In this document: piece after piece, positions 1 through 5,675 of the stretch | Layout: every line of letters starts with the position of its first letter | Position numbering within the stretch: the stretch's first letter is position 1 | From: RH-AL1 sp050013235 | Lineage (GTDB): Bacteria > Pseudomonadota > Alphaproteobacteria > Rhizobiales > Beijerinckiaceae | Assembly (NCBI GenBank): GCA_050013235.1 | Contig: JBEKFQ010000126.1 | Coordinates: forward strand, 1 to 6,650 | DNA: 6,650 nt | Direction: 5' to 3' | Made by a program: the position numbers and the translations under genes | Notes under the pieces: model-generated | The model's input: the letters and a program-made list of their open reading frames with translations, nothing else | What the model was told of the DNA's origin: nothing | Databases searched by the model: none

Positions 1-169
1 TGGCCATGATGTTATCCGCTTCCCAGGTTTCTCATCAGCTCCACGCGCTCGGAGCGCGGGTCAGGGTTCGGAATATCCTGGGCTGCGGTTCGCCGGAAGT
101 TCATCACCTCACTTCGCACTGGCCAAATTCGATGCCGTCACCGGCAAATCATGGGTTTGGATTCAACTG
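1..169 (-). ncRNA. Candidate IS110/IS1111 bridge RNA region (3' non-coding end)
   Basis: IS110-family recombinases use a bridge RNA encoded in a non-coding end of the element; in the IS1111 subgroup this lies downstream of the transposase, which here means 169 down to 1. The sequence shows two nested stem structures (plus coordinates). The first is CCAAA 123-127 with TTTGG 156-160, enclosing a GCCG/CGGC hairpin (134-137 with 142-145, loop TCAC). The second is CCCAGG 22-27 with CCTGGG 77-82, enclosing a CGCGCT/AGCGCG hairpin (44-49 with 53-58). Two stem-bounded loops fit the target-binding and donor-binding loop plan of a bridge RNA. Exact RNA ends and guide bases cannot be assigned without the element boundaries. 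Confidence 0.4.
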
Positions 170-1210
170 TCAAGCGGTCGCGGTTCTAGCCTCCGAGCGG
201 AAGAGTTCGCCGGTCATCATGATCGCCCAGGCGATACGGGCCATCTTGTTGGCGAGGGCAACAGTGACGAGCCGCGCCGGGCGGCGTAGCAACAGGTTCC
301 GCGTCCAATCGGCGAGCGGATCGGTCCTCTTTTGCAACCACCGCAAACTCGCGGTCGCCCCCAAGACCAGCAATCGCCGCAGATACGGATTGCCTTGCTT
401 CGTGATCCTTCCCAGCCTGTCTTTGCCACCGCTGGAGTTCTGTCGTGGCACCAACCCCATCCAAGCGGCGAAATCGCGGCCCGACCGGAATACCGAAGGG
501 TCGGCAACATGTGCCGCGAGCGCGGCGCTGATCAGAGCGCCGATGCCGGGAATGGTTTTTAGGGCCTGGGCCGCCGCACTGTCCTGCCTCCAAGCCTCGA
601 TCTGCGCGTCGATCATGGCCAAATGTTCGTCGACGGCTTGGAGCTGATCGGCCAGAACCTTCATGACCATGATCGCGACCGGCGGAACATTGACCAGAGC
701 CGCGTCTTTGTCATCGAGCATCCGGACCAGCTCTCCCACGTTCTCGATGCCCTTCTTCTCGATGACACCAAACTCCGCGAGTTGTCCGCGAAGGGAGTTC
801 GCAACAGCTGTTCTCTGTGCGATGAGCAATTGTCGAGAAGTGTGCTGCATCAGCGCCGCCTGCTGATCTTCGGTCTTCACCGGGACAAAGCGCATGTCGG
901 GCCGCGAAGCCGCTTCGCATATCGCGCGCGCATCGTGAGCGTCTGATTTGCCGCGTTTGACATATGGCTTGACATAATTCGGAGAAATCAAACGCACCCG
1001 GTGCCCCAATTTTCCAATCTCGCGCCCCCAATGGTGCGACGAGGAGCATGCCTCAAGTGCGACGTCGCAAGGCGGCAGCGAGGCGAGAAAGCCCAGTAAT
1101 TTGTCGCGTGCGAGCTTCCGGTTCAGGACCTCGCGATCATTGCCGTCGACGGCGTGAATCTGAAACCACCTCTTAGCGATATCCAATCCAATCCTGGCTA
1201 TCTGGCGCAT
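170..1210 (-). CDS. IS110-family transposase (DEDD recombinase, IS1111-like)
   Basis: The 346-residue product is full length for the family and catalyses RNA-guided insertion and excision of its element. The N-terminal RuvC-like domain starts IARIGLDIAK and carries the acidic tetrad D10, E53 (ALEACSSS), D90 and D93 (KSDAHDARAICEAA). A helical middle section (about 115-210) follows. The C-terminal Transposase_20 domain starts at IPGIGALISAALA (220-232) and contains GRDFAAWMGLVPRQNSSGGK (244-263), with the family's catalytic serine at S259 or S260, then LGRITKQGNPYLRRLLVLGA. The wording around YVKPYVKRGKSDAHDARAICEA and MRFVPVK is typical of the IS1111 subgroup. The start is an ATG with GGAGG 8 nt upstream. 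No frameshift or internal stop is seen, so the protein is probably active. Confidence 0.93.
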   Translation of the reverse strand: MRQIARIGLDIAKRWFQIHAVDGNDREVLNRKLARDKLLGFLASLPPCDVALEACSSSHHWGREIGKLGHRVRLISPNYVKPYVKRGKSDAHDARAICEAASRPDMRFVPVKTEDQQAALMQHTSRQLLIAQRTAVANSLRGQLAEFGVIEKKGIENVGELVRMLDDKDAALVNVPPVAIMVMKVLADQLQAVDEHLAMIDAQIEAWRQDSAAAQALKTIPGIGALISAALAAHVADPSVFRSGRDFAAWMGLVPRQNSSGGKDRLGRITKQGNPYLRRLLVLGATASLRWLQKRTDPLADWTRNLLLRRPARLVTVALANKMARIAWAIMMTGELFRSEARTATA

Positions 1211-1384
1211 TTACTTGGCCTCCGGTATCGGTCGCGAATCGACCTCGTCCCCTCCGAATCAACACTGTTTCAGTAGGGGCCGTCCACACCATCAGCTCTG
1301 CCCCGCCACGGCTCCCCATGACGGTGCCAATGCATGAACAGGGTACAAAAACATGGGAGCATTTATGATGAGGCAAGCAATTAA
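1211..1384. other. Insertion-sequence 5' flank and junction, no gene seen
   Basis: This holds the ribosome-binding site of the transposase (GGAGG just above 1210, minus strand), a small inverted repeat GGTCG/CGACC (1230-1234 with 1240-1244), and the unresolved junction between the insertion sequence and the esterase remnant. Open frames here are short and show no recognisable protein. Confidence 0.5.
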
Positions 1385-1696
1385 AGCTGGAGAACATTCC
1401 GGGCTGAGGCAATACGGATTCTCACCTTGATTGACGCGCCGCACACCGGCGTACCCGGCGGTGCGCAAGAGACGCAGCATGGCCGCTCGGCTGGAGGCCG
1501 CGCTTATACGCGTGCCTTGATCAGGGACGCGCGCGGCGTTGTCCATGTGGAACATTGGACCATCCAGGGATTGGCGCACGCTTGGTCGGGGGGCAGGCCG
1601 GAAGGCTCATATACAGATCCGCACGGACCCGATGCTTCACGCGAAATGTTGCGATTCTTTTTTGGCGTTCCGATGCCGTCATCGACGAGACAATAA
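1385..1696 (+). pseudogene. C-terminal remnant of a PHB-depolymerase-family esterase
   Basis: The frame is open from just after a TAA at 1382 to the TAA at 1694-1696. It reads GGRAYTRALIRDARG, VEHWTIQGLAHAWSGG, then GSYTDPHGPDASREMLRFFF, which I recognise as the end of the LpqC/PHB depolymerase esterase family (alpha/beta hydrolases cleaving short-chain polyester or ester substrates, often exported). The histidine of AHAWSGG (1577-1579) matches the catalytic His. The lipase-box serine, the catalytic Asp and any signal peptide are absent: only about 80-90 residues of an approximately 300-350 residue protein remain, with no credible start and no Shine-Dalgarno. The insertion sequence lies immediately upstream, so insertion plus erosion is a likely cause of the truncation. 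Family recognition is from memory. Confidence 0.75.
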
Positions 1697-1951
1697 ACGA
1701 TGCGGTCTTTTTTTGGATACAGGTTGTCTCTCGATCGACAATTCGTATCTGCTCAACTGCCCCGGCCCGGCATGATTTTTAGGCCGTATATTTTGATTCT
1801 AAAAATTGGTTAACGACACGGGCAGGTCGCGATTCAACCTTTAGATGATTCTACTGGCGGCCCAAAGGACTTCGACGGTGCGTTCGGCGGCAAACGTTCG
1901 ACAGGTCTGTTTGCCACACTGTTTGGGGCGCCAACCATACCGACCGCCGTT
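1697..1951. other. Intergenic stretch, no gene recognised
   Basis: The first part (about 1700-1830) is AT-richer than the surroundings, with runs of T at 1707-1714 and 1776-1780; the rest returns to high GC. Short open frames on both strands (for example 1834-2019 minus and 1845-2051 plus) have no ribosome-binding site, domain or recognisable motif and look like chance. Confidence 0.5.
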
Positions 1952-2209
1952 TTACCGCCTGCGAGGCTGCCTTGCTTTTTTACGCTGGCTCGCGGCGGCC
2001 AGGCGCCTCGCACAGTCATCGAGGTCGAACCGAATAATATTTCCCAGTTGAATGGCCGGCTCGATGATGCTCGCTTTCCGCCAGTTCTTTACGGTCGATA
2101 TCGAAACCTTAAAAGTTGTCCCGACGTCCTCCATCGTGCCCAGACGGCCACGCGCGTGCAGCCCCTGAGAACATGGGTTGCCTGACGTGTCATCGTTCGC
2201 GTTGGTCAT
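1952..2209 (-). CDS. Small helix-turn-helix DNA-binding protein, excisionase/MerR-like
   Basis: The product is 85 residues from the ATG at 2209; a TTG six codons upstream (2227) is also in frame. Residues about 25-45 (TMEDVGTTFKVSISTVKNWR) form a helix-turn-helix of the excisionase/HTH_17 type, followed by a short wing (about 54-65, QLGNIIRFDLDD) in the usual Q/K-x-G-x-x-I/V-R-F/Y pattern. A basic tail (SQRKKARQPRRR) follows. Proteins of this size and shape are often recombination directionality factors of integrated elements or small AlpA-like regulators. No integrase or attachment site is visible nearby, so the role is open. The Shine-Dalgarno is weak (AGAG, 7 nt from the ATG). It could be a stranded fragment of a mobile element. 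Confidence 0.55.
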   Translation of the reverse strand: MTNANDDTSGNPCSQGLHARGRLGTMEDVGTTFKVSISTVKNWRKASIIEPAIQLGNIIRFDLDDCARRLAAASQRKKARQPRRR

Positions 2210-2344
2210 GGTAATCTCTGACGGCAAGACCGTTCGGACCAGCGTTAGCTGGCCGGAACTGGCTTTGTGCGTCAGACTGCGCTCATTGCACGGGGAGAGC
2301 CGCAGAATCGCCTCGACGTCTGAACCAGGACCACTACCCAGAAC

Positions 2345-2386
2345 GCCGAATTTACCGTTTCAACCAGTGCAGGGCCGAATTTACCG
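2345..2386. repeat. Direct repeat pair GCCGAATTTACCG, possible IS21-type end
   Basis: Two identical 13-bp copies (2345-2357 and 2374-2386) lie 29 bp apart, with a looser third match (CCGGAATTATGCG) overlapping just after. Spaced repeats of this kind are typical of the multiple transposase-binding sites at IS21-family ends, but no istA or istB sequence is present here, so the assignment is an inference. Confidence 0.4.
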
Positions 2387-2549
2387 GAATTATGCGCCCG
2401 GTCGCCATGCCGGGTCTGTCCGCCTTTACCGATTCCGCCGCAATGCCAGAAGAAAAGTGGCCGTATCGCGTGGTTCGTGCGGTTATGCCGCCTCCGGGTG
2501 CCGCTCGTCCATAGCGACAGACACCGGAGAATTCCCACGTGAATCCAAC

Positions 2550-2593
2550 GCTGAATCATGCCATTCAGCTATAATGGAATCATGCCCTTCAGC
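2550..2593. repeat. Near-identical repeats containing a palindrome, flanking a TATAAT
   Basis: GAATCATGCC(A/C)TTCAGC occurs at 2553-2569 and 2577-2593 with one mismatch, 24 bp start to start. The first copy is part of an inverted repeat GCTGAAT-CATGCC-ATTCAGC (2550-2569). A perfect TATAAT lies between the copies at 2570-2575, but no good -35 precedes it. A perfect TTGACA (minus strand, 2608-2603) is nearby, with only a weak CATGAT 18 bp on. It looks like an operator cluster, but no gene that it would serve is evident. Confidence 0.4.
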
Positions 2594-2754
2594 CGCAAAG
2601 CGTGTCAAGCAAAAAATATTAGCTGCCGGCAATTTGGGATCGAGGCAAAAATCTGAACCTCCATGTCCCGTGATCCACCCGATAGGCCTGACAGGGCCGG
2701 GCAGGGATGCCCCAAGAGGCCCGATTAGAAGAGCTTGCCATCTGGACTAGTGCT

Positions 2755-2777
2755 TTGGGCAAATGCTTGGGCAAATG
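2755..2777. repeat. 12-bp tandem duplication, TTGGGCAAATG twice
   Basis: TTGGGCAAATG is repeated at 2755-2765 and 2767-2777 with one base between, directly before an A-rich run. Probably a small slippage duplication; no function is apparent. Confidence 0.5.
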
Positions 2778-2972
2778 AAAAAAATTAGAAAAAATCAATT
2801 TTAAATCATATAGATAATACGGACTCCCTCCACCTTTGTCGGCCAGAAGCTCCTTGATGCCGGGGATCAAGCTGACGCATTCTTGGAAAATCCCGGGGAT
2901 CATGCCGCGAGGCAGATTGCGCCAGAAAGTTCGTACGACCACCGTTTCTCGTTGGTTAACGAACCTCAGCCG

Positions 2973-3167
2973 CTACTGCTGCGGCGCGAGCAACGCGTGG
3001 ATGAAAGCATATGCGACAATCGGGATCGCGATCACGATATAGACGCGCAGCAGGATCAGCAGGGCCAAGACCCCCCGGCTCAATTTGCGGCGCGGGAGCG
3101 GACGCGTTGTCGCGGCTACGAGTTGATCGGGTTCAAGCGCGCTGATCAGCGCGGGATCGTATGGCAT
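2973..3167 (-). CDS. Small single-span membrane protein downstream of the NRAMP transporter
   Basis: The product has 64 residues and I do not recognise a named family. The N-terminal half (1-31) is soluble and ends in a basic patch (R22, R26, R27, K28, R31). A strongly hydrophobic segment follows (about 33-60, VLALLILLRVYIVIAIPIVA and onward) with one arginine, R41, inside it. By the positive-inside rule the N terminus should be cytoplasmic. The ATG is 10 bp after the transporter's TAG, and the AGGAG Shine-Dalgarno overlaps that stop (TAGGAG, 7 nt spacing), so the two genes are almost certainly co-transcribed and possibly translationally coupled. This context suggests an accessory or regulatory subunit for the transporter, as small proteins often are for transporters, but nothing in the sequence proves it. 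Confidence 0.75.
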   Translation of the reverse strand: MPYDPALISALEPDQLVAATTRPLPRRKLSRGVLALLILLRVYIVIAIPIVAYAFIHALLAPQQ

Positions 3168-3177
3168 GGAATTACTC

Positions 3178-4569
3178 CTACTTGCCCAACAGGTTTGGGA
3201 AGACCGCGATCACGCCGTAGAGTGCGCCAATTACCGAGATCGCGACGACGATCGTTCCTCCGGCCAGATTGACCCACCGGCCATTCGCCAGATCCCCCAT
3301 GATCTCGCGGTCGTTGGCTAGCAAAAGCAGCAACAGCAGGGCCGGCGCCATCAGCAGGGTGGCGATGATGTTGACCGTCAGGGTCATGGCGAGCAGCGGC
3401 GCGCCCGGGATCAGCACGATCCCAGCAGCCAAAATAGTCGAGACGATCGCCGCCCCGTAGAATAGGTGACCGTGAGCGAAGTCGAGGTTCAGACTGTGCC
3501 GCGCCGACGCCTTTTCGGCCGCCGATACCGTCTCGGCCAGCGAGTAGGACGAGCTCGTGGAGATCGTCATGGCGGCGAGCAGTCCCGCCTCCATGATGCC
3601 GAGCGCGAACAGGGTGGCGCCGGTCGAGCCGATCAGCGGAACCAGGGCCGTGGCGAAATCGGCGCCGTTCGCGAACTGCGACACATCGACCTTCGCGGCG
3701 AAGAGCGGCGCGGTCGCCACCAGCGTTGCGATCGCAGCCACGGCGGCCAAGATCGCACCAATCGCAGTATCCATCCGGCCTTGCGGAACGTCAGCCCGGG
3801 TCATGCCCTTGTCCACGACGGCGCTCTGCTGAAAAAAGATCATCCACGGGGTCACGGTCGCGCCGACATTGGCGAGGACCAGCGTCAGGAACGCCGTGGT
3901 GAAGCCGCCCGGCAGCGGCCCCCAGGTGGCGAGCGCATGGGTCAGCTCCGCGCCGCTCGGATGCGCGAGCAAGGCTGCGGGAACGAACAGCAGGTTGAAC
4001 ACGGCCAGCCCCATCAGCGCGCGTTCCCAGGTCGCGTATCGCCGAAAGGCCAGCGCGCCGAAGACGAACGCCACGCCGATCGCGACCGAAAGCCAGGACG
4101 GCAACCCGAAATAAAGGCCGCCGGCCTGGATTGCGATGAACTCGGTAACCAGCGTCAGCAAGTTGCCGAACACAAGATCGCCCATCGCAAAATAGCCCCA
4201 GAACGGGCCGAAACGCTGGAATATGAGCTCGGCATGGCCGCGGTGAGTCGCCACGCCGAGCCGCACCGTCATTTCCTGCACGACGAACGCCATGAGGAAG
4301 GTGAGCAGAATGAACGGGACAAAGAAGCCGATCCCGTAGGTCGCGCCAGTGGTGGCGTAGGAGACCATGCTGGGGCCGTCGTTCTCCCCCACCATGACCA
4401 GCACGCCCGGGCCGGCCAGAAGCCAGAGCAGCCGCAGCGAGCTTTTGGCGGCGCGGGTCTTAAGGATCTTCAGACGATCGCGCGCGCGCAGCACATCCTC
4501 GTAGGTGACGCGCTCCTCCGCACTCCCCGGGAGCGCTGAAAATCCATGATTCAGTGTGTTTTCGCTCAC
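3178..4569 (-). CDS. NRAMP-family divalent metal transporter with non-canonical metal-site motifs
   Basis: An inner-membrane protein of 463 residues with about 11 hydrophobic segments, expected to import a divalent metal with protons. Helix 1 reads GPGVLVMV (53-60) then GENDGPSM: where classical NRAMPs have DPGN the Asp is kept (D64), Pro and Gly are swapped, and Asn becomes Ser (S67). Helix 3 keeps QEMTVRLGVATHRGHAELI. Helix 6 reads GATVTPW (236-242) in place of GATVMPH, so the metal-binding Met is Thr (T240) and the His is Trp. This is a divergent subgroup, so Mn(II) specificity is not certain and Mg(II) or another metal is possible, but the adjacent mntR and MntR-type box favour manganese. 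Start: in-frame ATGs at 4662 and 4611 exist, but the promoter/operator at 4628-4655 and the GGAGG 4 nt before the GTG at 4569 favour the GTG. It is the first gene of a two-gene operon. Confidence 0.88.
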   Translation of the reverse strand: MSENTLNHGFSALPGSAEERVTYEDVLRARDRLKILKTRAAKSSLRLLWLLAGPGVLVMVGENDGPSMVSYATTGATYGIGFFVPFILLTFLMAFVVQEMTVRLGVATHRGHAELIFQRFGPFWGYFAMGDLVFGNLLTLVTEFIAIQAGGLYFGLPSWLSVAIGVAFVFGALAFRRYATWERALMGLAVFNLLFVPAALLAHPSGAELTHALATWGPLPGGFTTAFLTLVLANVGATVTPWMIFFQQSAVVDKGMTRADVPQGRMDTAIGAILAAVAAIATLVATAPLFAAKVDVSQFANGADFATALVPLIGSTGATLFALGIMEAGLLAAMTISTSSSYSLAETVSAAEKASARHSLNLDFAHGHLFYGAAIVSTILAAGIVLIPGAPLLAMTLTVNIIATLLMAPALLLLLLLANDREIMGDLANGRWVNLAGGTIVVAISVIGALYGVIAVFPNLLGK

Positions 4570-4627
4570 GATGCCTCCGGAGTCCGTAGCTGCGGGCTTT
4601 GCGGATCTCATATCGCCAAGTTCGGGG

Positions 4628-4647
4628 AATGTAGTCAAGGCTACATT
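4628..4647. promoter_or_regulatory. MntR-type operator (20-bp palindrome)
   Basis: AATGTAG-TCAAGG-CTACATT has perfect 7-bp arms (4628-4634 and 4641-4647). Aligned to the E. coli MntR box as I remember it (AACATAGCAAAGGCTATGTT) it matches at 14 of 20 positions, including the TAG/CTA half-site cores and the AAGG centre. It lies between nramp and mntR and overlaps the transporter promoter, so bound Mn-MntR would block transcription of the transporter. Confidence 0.8.
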
Positions 4648-4655
4648 TAAGTCAA
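4628..4655 (-). promoter_or_regulatory. Sigma70-type promoter of the transporter operon
   Basis: On the minus strand TTGACT (4655-4650, 5/6 to consensus) is followed after 16 bp by TACATT (4633-4628, 4/6). The -10 and most of the spacer are inside the MntR-type palindrome. Transcription would begin near 4620, leaving a leader of roughly 50 nt before the GTG at 4569 and excluding the ATG at 4662. Confidence 0.6.
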
Positions 4656-4868
4656 TAGGCATGGTTACGACGTAGAGGGTTCACTCGGGATAGGAGCGTT
4701 CATAATGGCGCGCGTGCTATTTTTCTGATATATTTAACTTCAAGACATTGCTCCAACGGGGCCTGGCTGGTCCGGCCCGCAGAGCGACAGGACTTCATGT
4801 CGGCAGGCGGCCGGTCAGCCGGACATGATTCAGGCTGTTGTAAAACGGATCAGCAAGGAGAAAACCGG
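4656..4868 (+). promoter_or_regulatory. mntR upstream region, promoter not firmly located
   Basis: An AT-rich patch (about 4718-4740) contains TATATT at 4729-4734, a candidate -10 for mntR, but no good -35 is found at the right distance. If used, it would give a leader of more than 100 nt. No second MntR-type palindrome is seen on this side, so autoregulation from the 4628-4647 box would have to act at a distance. Confidence 0.3.
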
Positions 4869-5330
4869 GTGAGACGAGCTTCGGCCGCCGGGCGGCCAAT
4901 CATGGAGATCGAAATGCCCGAGGAGCCTACCCAGGCGCTTCGGTTCGGCAAGGCCCGCACGGCGCAATCGGCCGCCTTGCTGGAGGACTACGTCGAGCTC
5001 ATCGCCGATCTTCTGGCGGTCTACGGCGAGGCGAGGGCGACCGATGTGGCCAAGCGCCTGGGCGTCACGCATCCCACCGCACTCAAGAGCATCGCCCGCC
5101 TCAAGCGGGAAGGCTTGGCGACGGCCCGGCCCTACCGCGGCATCTTCCTGACCGAGGCGGGCCGTGAACTCGCCGACCGGGTGCGCGCACGGCATCGGCT
5201 CATGGTCAAGTTGCTGCTTGCCGTCGGTGTCCCCGCCGAGGCCGCCGAAGCCGACGCGGAAGGCATGGAGCACCATGCCTCGGAAGCGACGCTGAAGGCG
5301 TTTGCCCGCTTCCTTGCCCGGCCCAAGTGA
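4869..5330 (+). CDS. mntR: Manganese-responsive transcriptional regulator MntR (DtxR family)
   Basis: A cytoplasmic Mn(II)-sensing repressor of 153 residues. A winged helix-turn-helix (about 45-100: LIADLLAVYGEARATDVAKR, then LGVTHPTALKSIARLKREGL, then the RPYRGIFLTEAGR wing) is followed by the metal-binding dimerisation domain. All six ligands known from Bacillus MntR are present: D40 and E43 (LEDYVELI), H109 (RARHRL), E131, E134 and H135 (DAEGMEHH). It ends right after this domain, as MntR does, with no SH3-like domain as in DtxR/IdeR. The GTG at 4869 has AAGGAG 8 nt upstream and gives E. coli-like spacing before DYVELI. The ATG at 4914 (GGAG, 6 nt) is a real alternative; ATGs at 4902 and 4797 are less likely. 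It is divergent from the transporter operon and likely represses it through the 4628-4647 box. Confidence 0.92.
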   Translation: MRRASAAGRPIMEIEMPEEPTQALRFGKARTAQSAALLEDYVELIADLLAVYGEARATDVAKRLGVTHPTALKSIARLKREGLATARPYRGIFLTEAGRELADRVRARHRLMVKLLLAVGVPAEAAEADAEGMEHHASEATLKAFARFLARPK

Positions 5331-5337
5331 GCGGGGC

Positions 5338-5478
5338 GTGAGATCCCACAGTGCGCGCCGGAGCCGGGCATTCTCAGCTTCAAGACCTTCAGCCGCTTGA
5401 CGACCTGGTCGCCCTTGAGGCCGCCGTATTCCTGCCGCCACCGGTAATAGGTAACTTCAGTCACTGCAATCGCACGGA
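5338..5478 (-). pseudogene. Remnant of an IS3-family OrfA transposase
   Basis: On the minus strand the frame reads RAIAVTEVTYYRWRQEYGGL then KGDQVVKRLK, the helix-turn-helix part of IS3-family (IS407-like) OrfA. It then continues one frame over as GLEAENARLRRALWDLT, the leucine-zipper part. The switch is explained by a single missing base near 5385-5386, where only two bases (GT) stand in place of the expected codon. Similarity stops at DLT about 8 bp from the mntR stop, and upstream at about 5478. Only about 47 of the roughly 90 residues remain, with no OrfB and no terminal repeats, so it is dead. Confidence 0.8.
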
Positions 5479-5675
5479 CGGTCCATGGACATGGATATCC
5501 GCCCGGATATGCTCGCCCGATGGCAGGCGACCGTATAGCGATCGACGCAACAGGCCCCCTAATAGATATTCGGAGAAATTAAACTGCAATTTCAATAACA
5601 TAAATGTTAGCGGTTTTGTTCGCCGCGCCGATCCATCCGGCCGATGCGGGCGACACATCACCGTGAATGCTACCA
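5479..5675. other. Intergenic stretch, no gene recognised
   Basis: The only structure seen is a perfect short inverted repeat TAACAT-AA-ATGTTA (5596-5609) in an AT-rich patch. The open frame 5461-5679 minus covers this stretch but shows no domain or good start. Confidence 0.4.

Larger units (their letters stand above)
1..1290 (-). mobile_element. IS110-family (IS1111-like) insertion sequence; both ends approximate
   Basis: The element is defined by an intact DEDD transposase (170-1210) with non-coding flanks on both sides. IS110-family elements lack classical terminal inverted repeats and usually make no target duplication, so neither end can be fixed from this window. The 3' side (below 170) may run off base 1. 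The 5' side must end between the transposase start (1210) and the esterase remnant (1385); 1290 is a guess. A short 5' flank and a longer structured 3' flank is the arrangement known for the IS1111 subgroup. Comparison with an empty site or another genomic copy would settle the ends. Confidence 0.6.
2210..2972. other. Gene-poor stretch with repeats and probable IS debris
   Basis: About 760 bases without a supportable gene. The long plus-strand frame 2178-2750 and the minus-strand frames 2272-2559 and 2619-2942 have no ribosome-binding site or domain. What can be seen is a repeated GCCGAATTTACCG pair (2345-2386), a palindrome/direct-repeat cluster around TATAAT (2550-2593), a 12-bp tandem repeat next to an A-rich run (2755-2810), and at 2836-2872 on the minus strand a short IPGIKELLADKG stretch that resembles the LLADKGYD motif of IS5-type transposases but breaks off at once. 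The block looks like worn mobile DNA. Confidence 0.45.

Noticed and set aside
6..647. 213-codon plus-strand open frame
   Set aside because: It lies mostly antisense to the IS110 transposase and has no domain of its own; long antisense frames are expected in GC-rich DNA.
2178..2750. 190-codon plus-strand open frame in the gene-poor region
   Set aside because: No ribosome-binding site, no recognisable motif, and it runs through the repeat clusters; it also overlaps the HTH gene antisense.
2836..2942. Possible IS5-family transposase fragment (IPGIKELLADKG, minus strand)
   Set aside because: The match covers only about 12 residues and the flanking residues do not fit the family, so it is too short to annotate.
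2920..2972. Rho-independent terminator after the transporter operon
   Set aside because: Only a 4-bp stem (CGTT/AACG) without a T tract is present on the relevant strand.
3466..4539. 357-codon plus-strand open frame
   Set aside because: It is antisense to the NRAMP gene and its composition (very rich in Arg, Gly, Glu and Gln) is typical of a shadow frame.
4570..4868. Manganese riboswitch (yybP-ykoY type) between nramp and mntR
   Set aside because: The transporter leader is only about 50 nt and no recognisable conserved core was found; the MntR-type box explains the control.
4830..5441. 203-codon minus-strand open frame over mntR
   Set aside because: Antisense to mntR for most of its length; only its first part (about 5338-5390) carries real sequence, the second half of the IS3 OrfA remnant.
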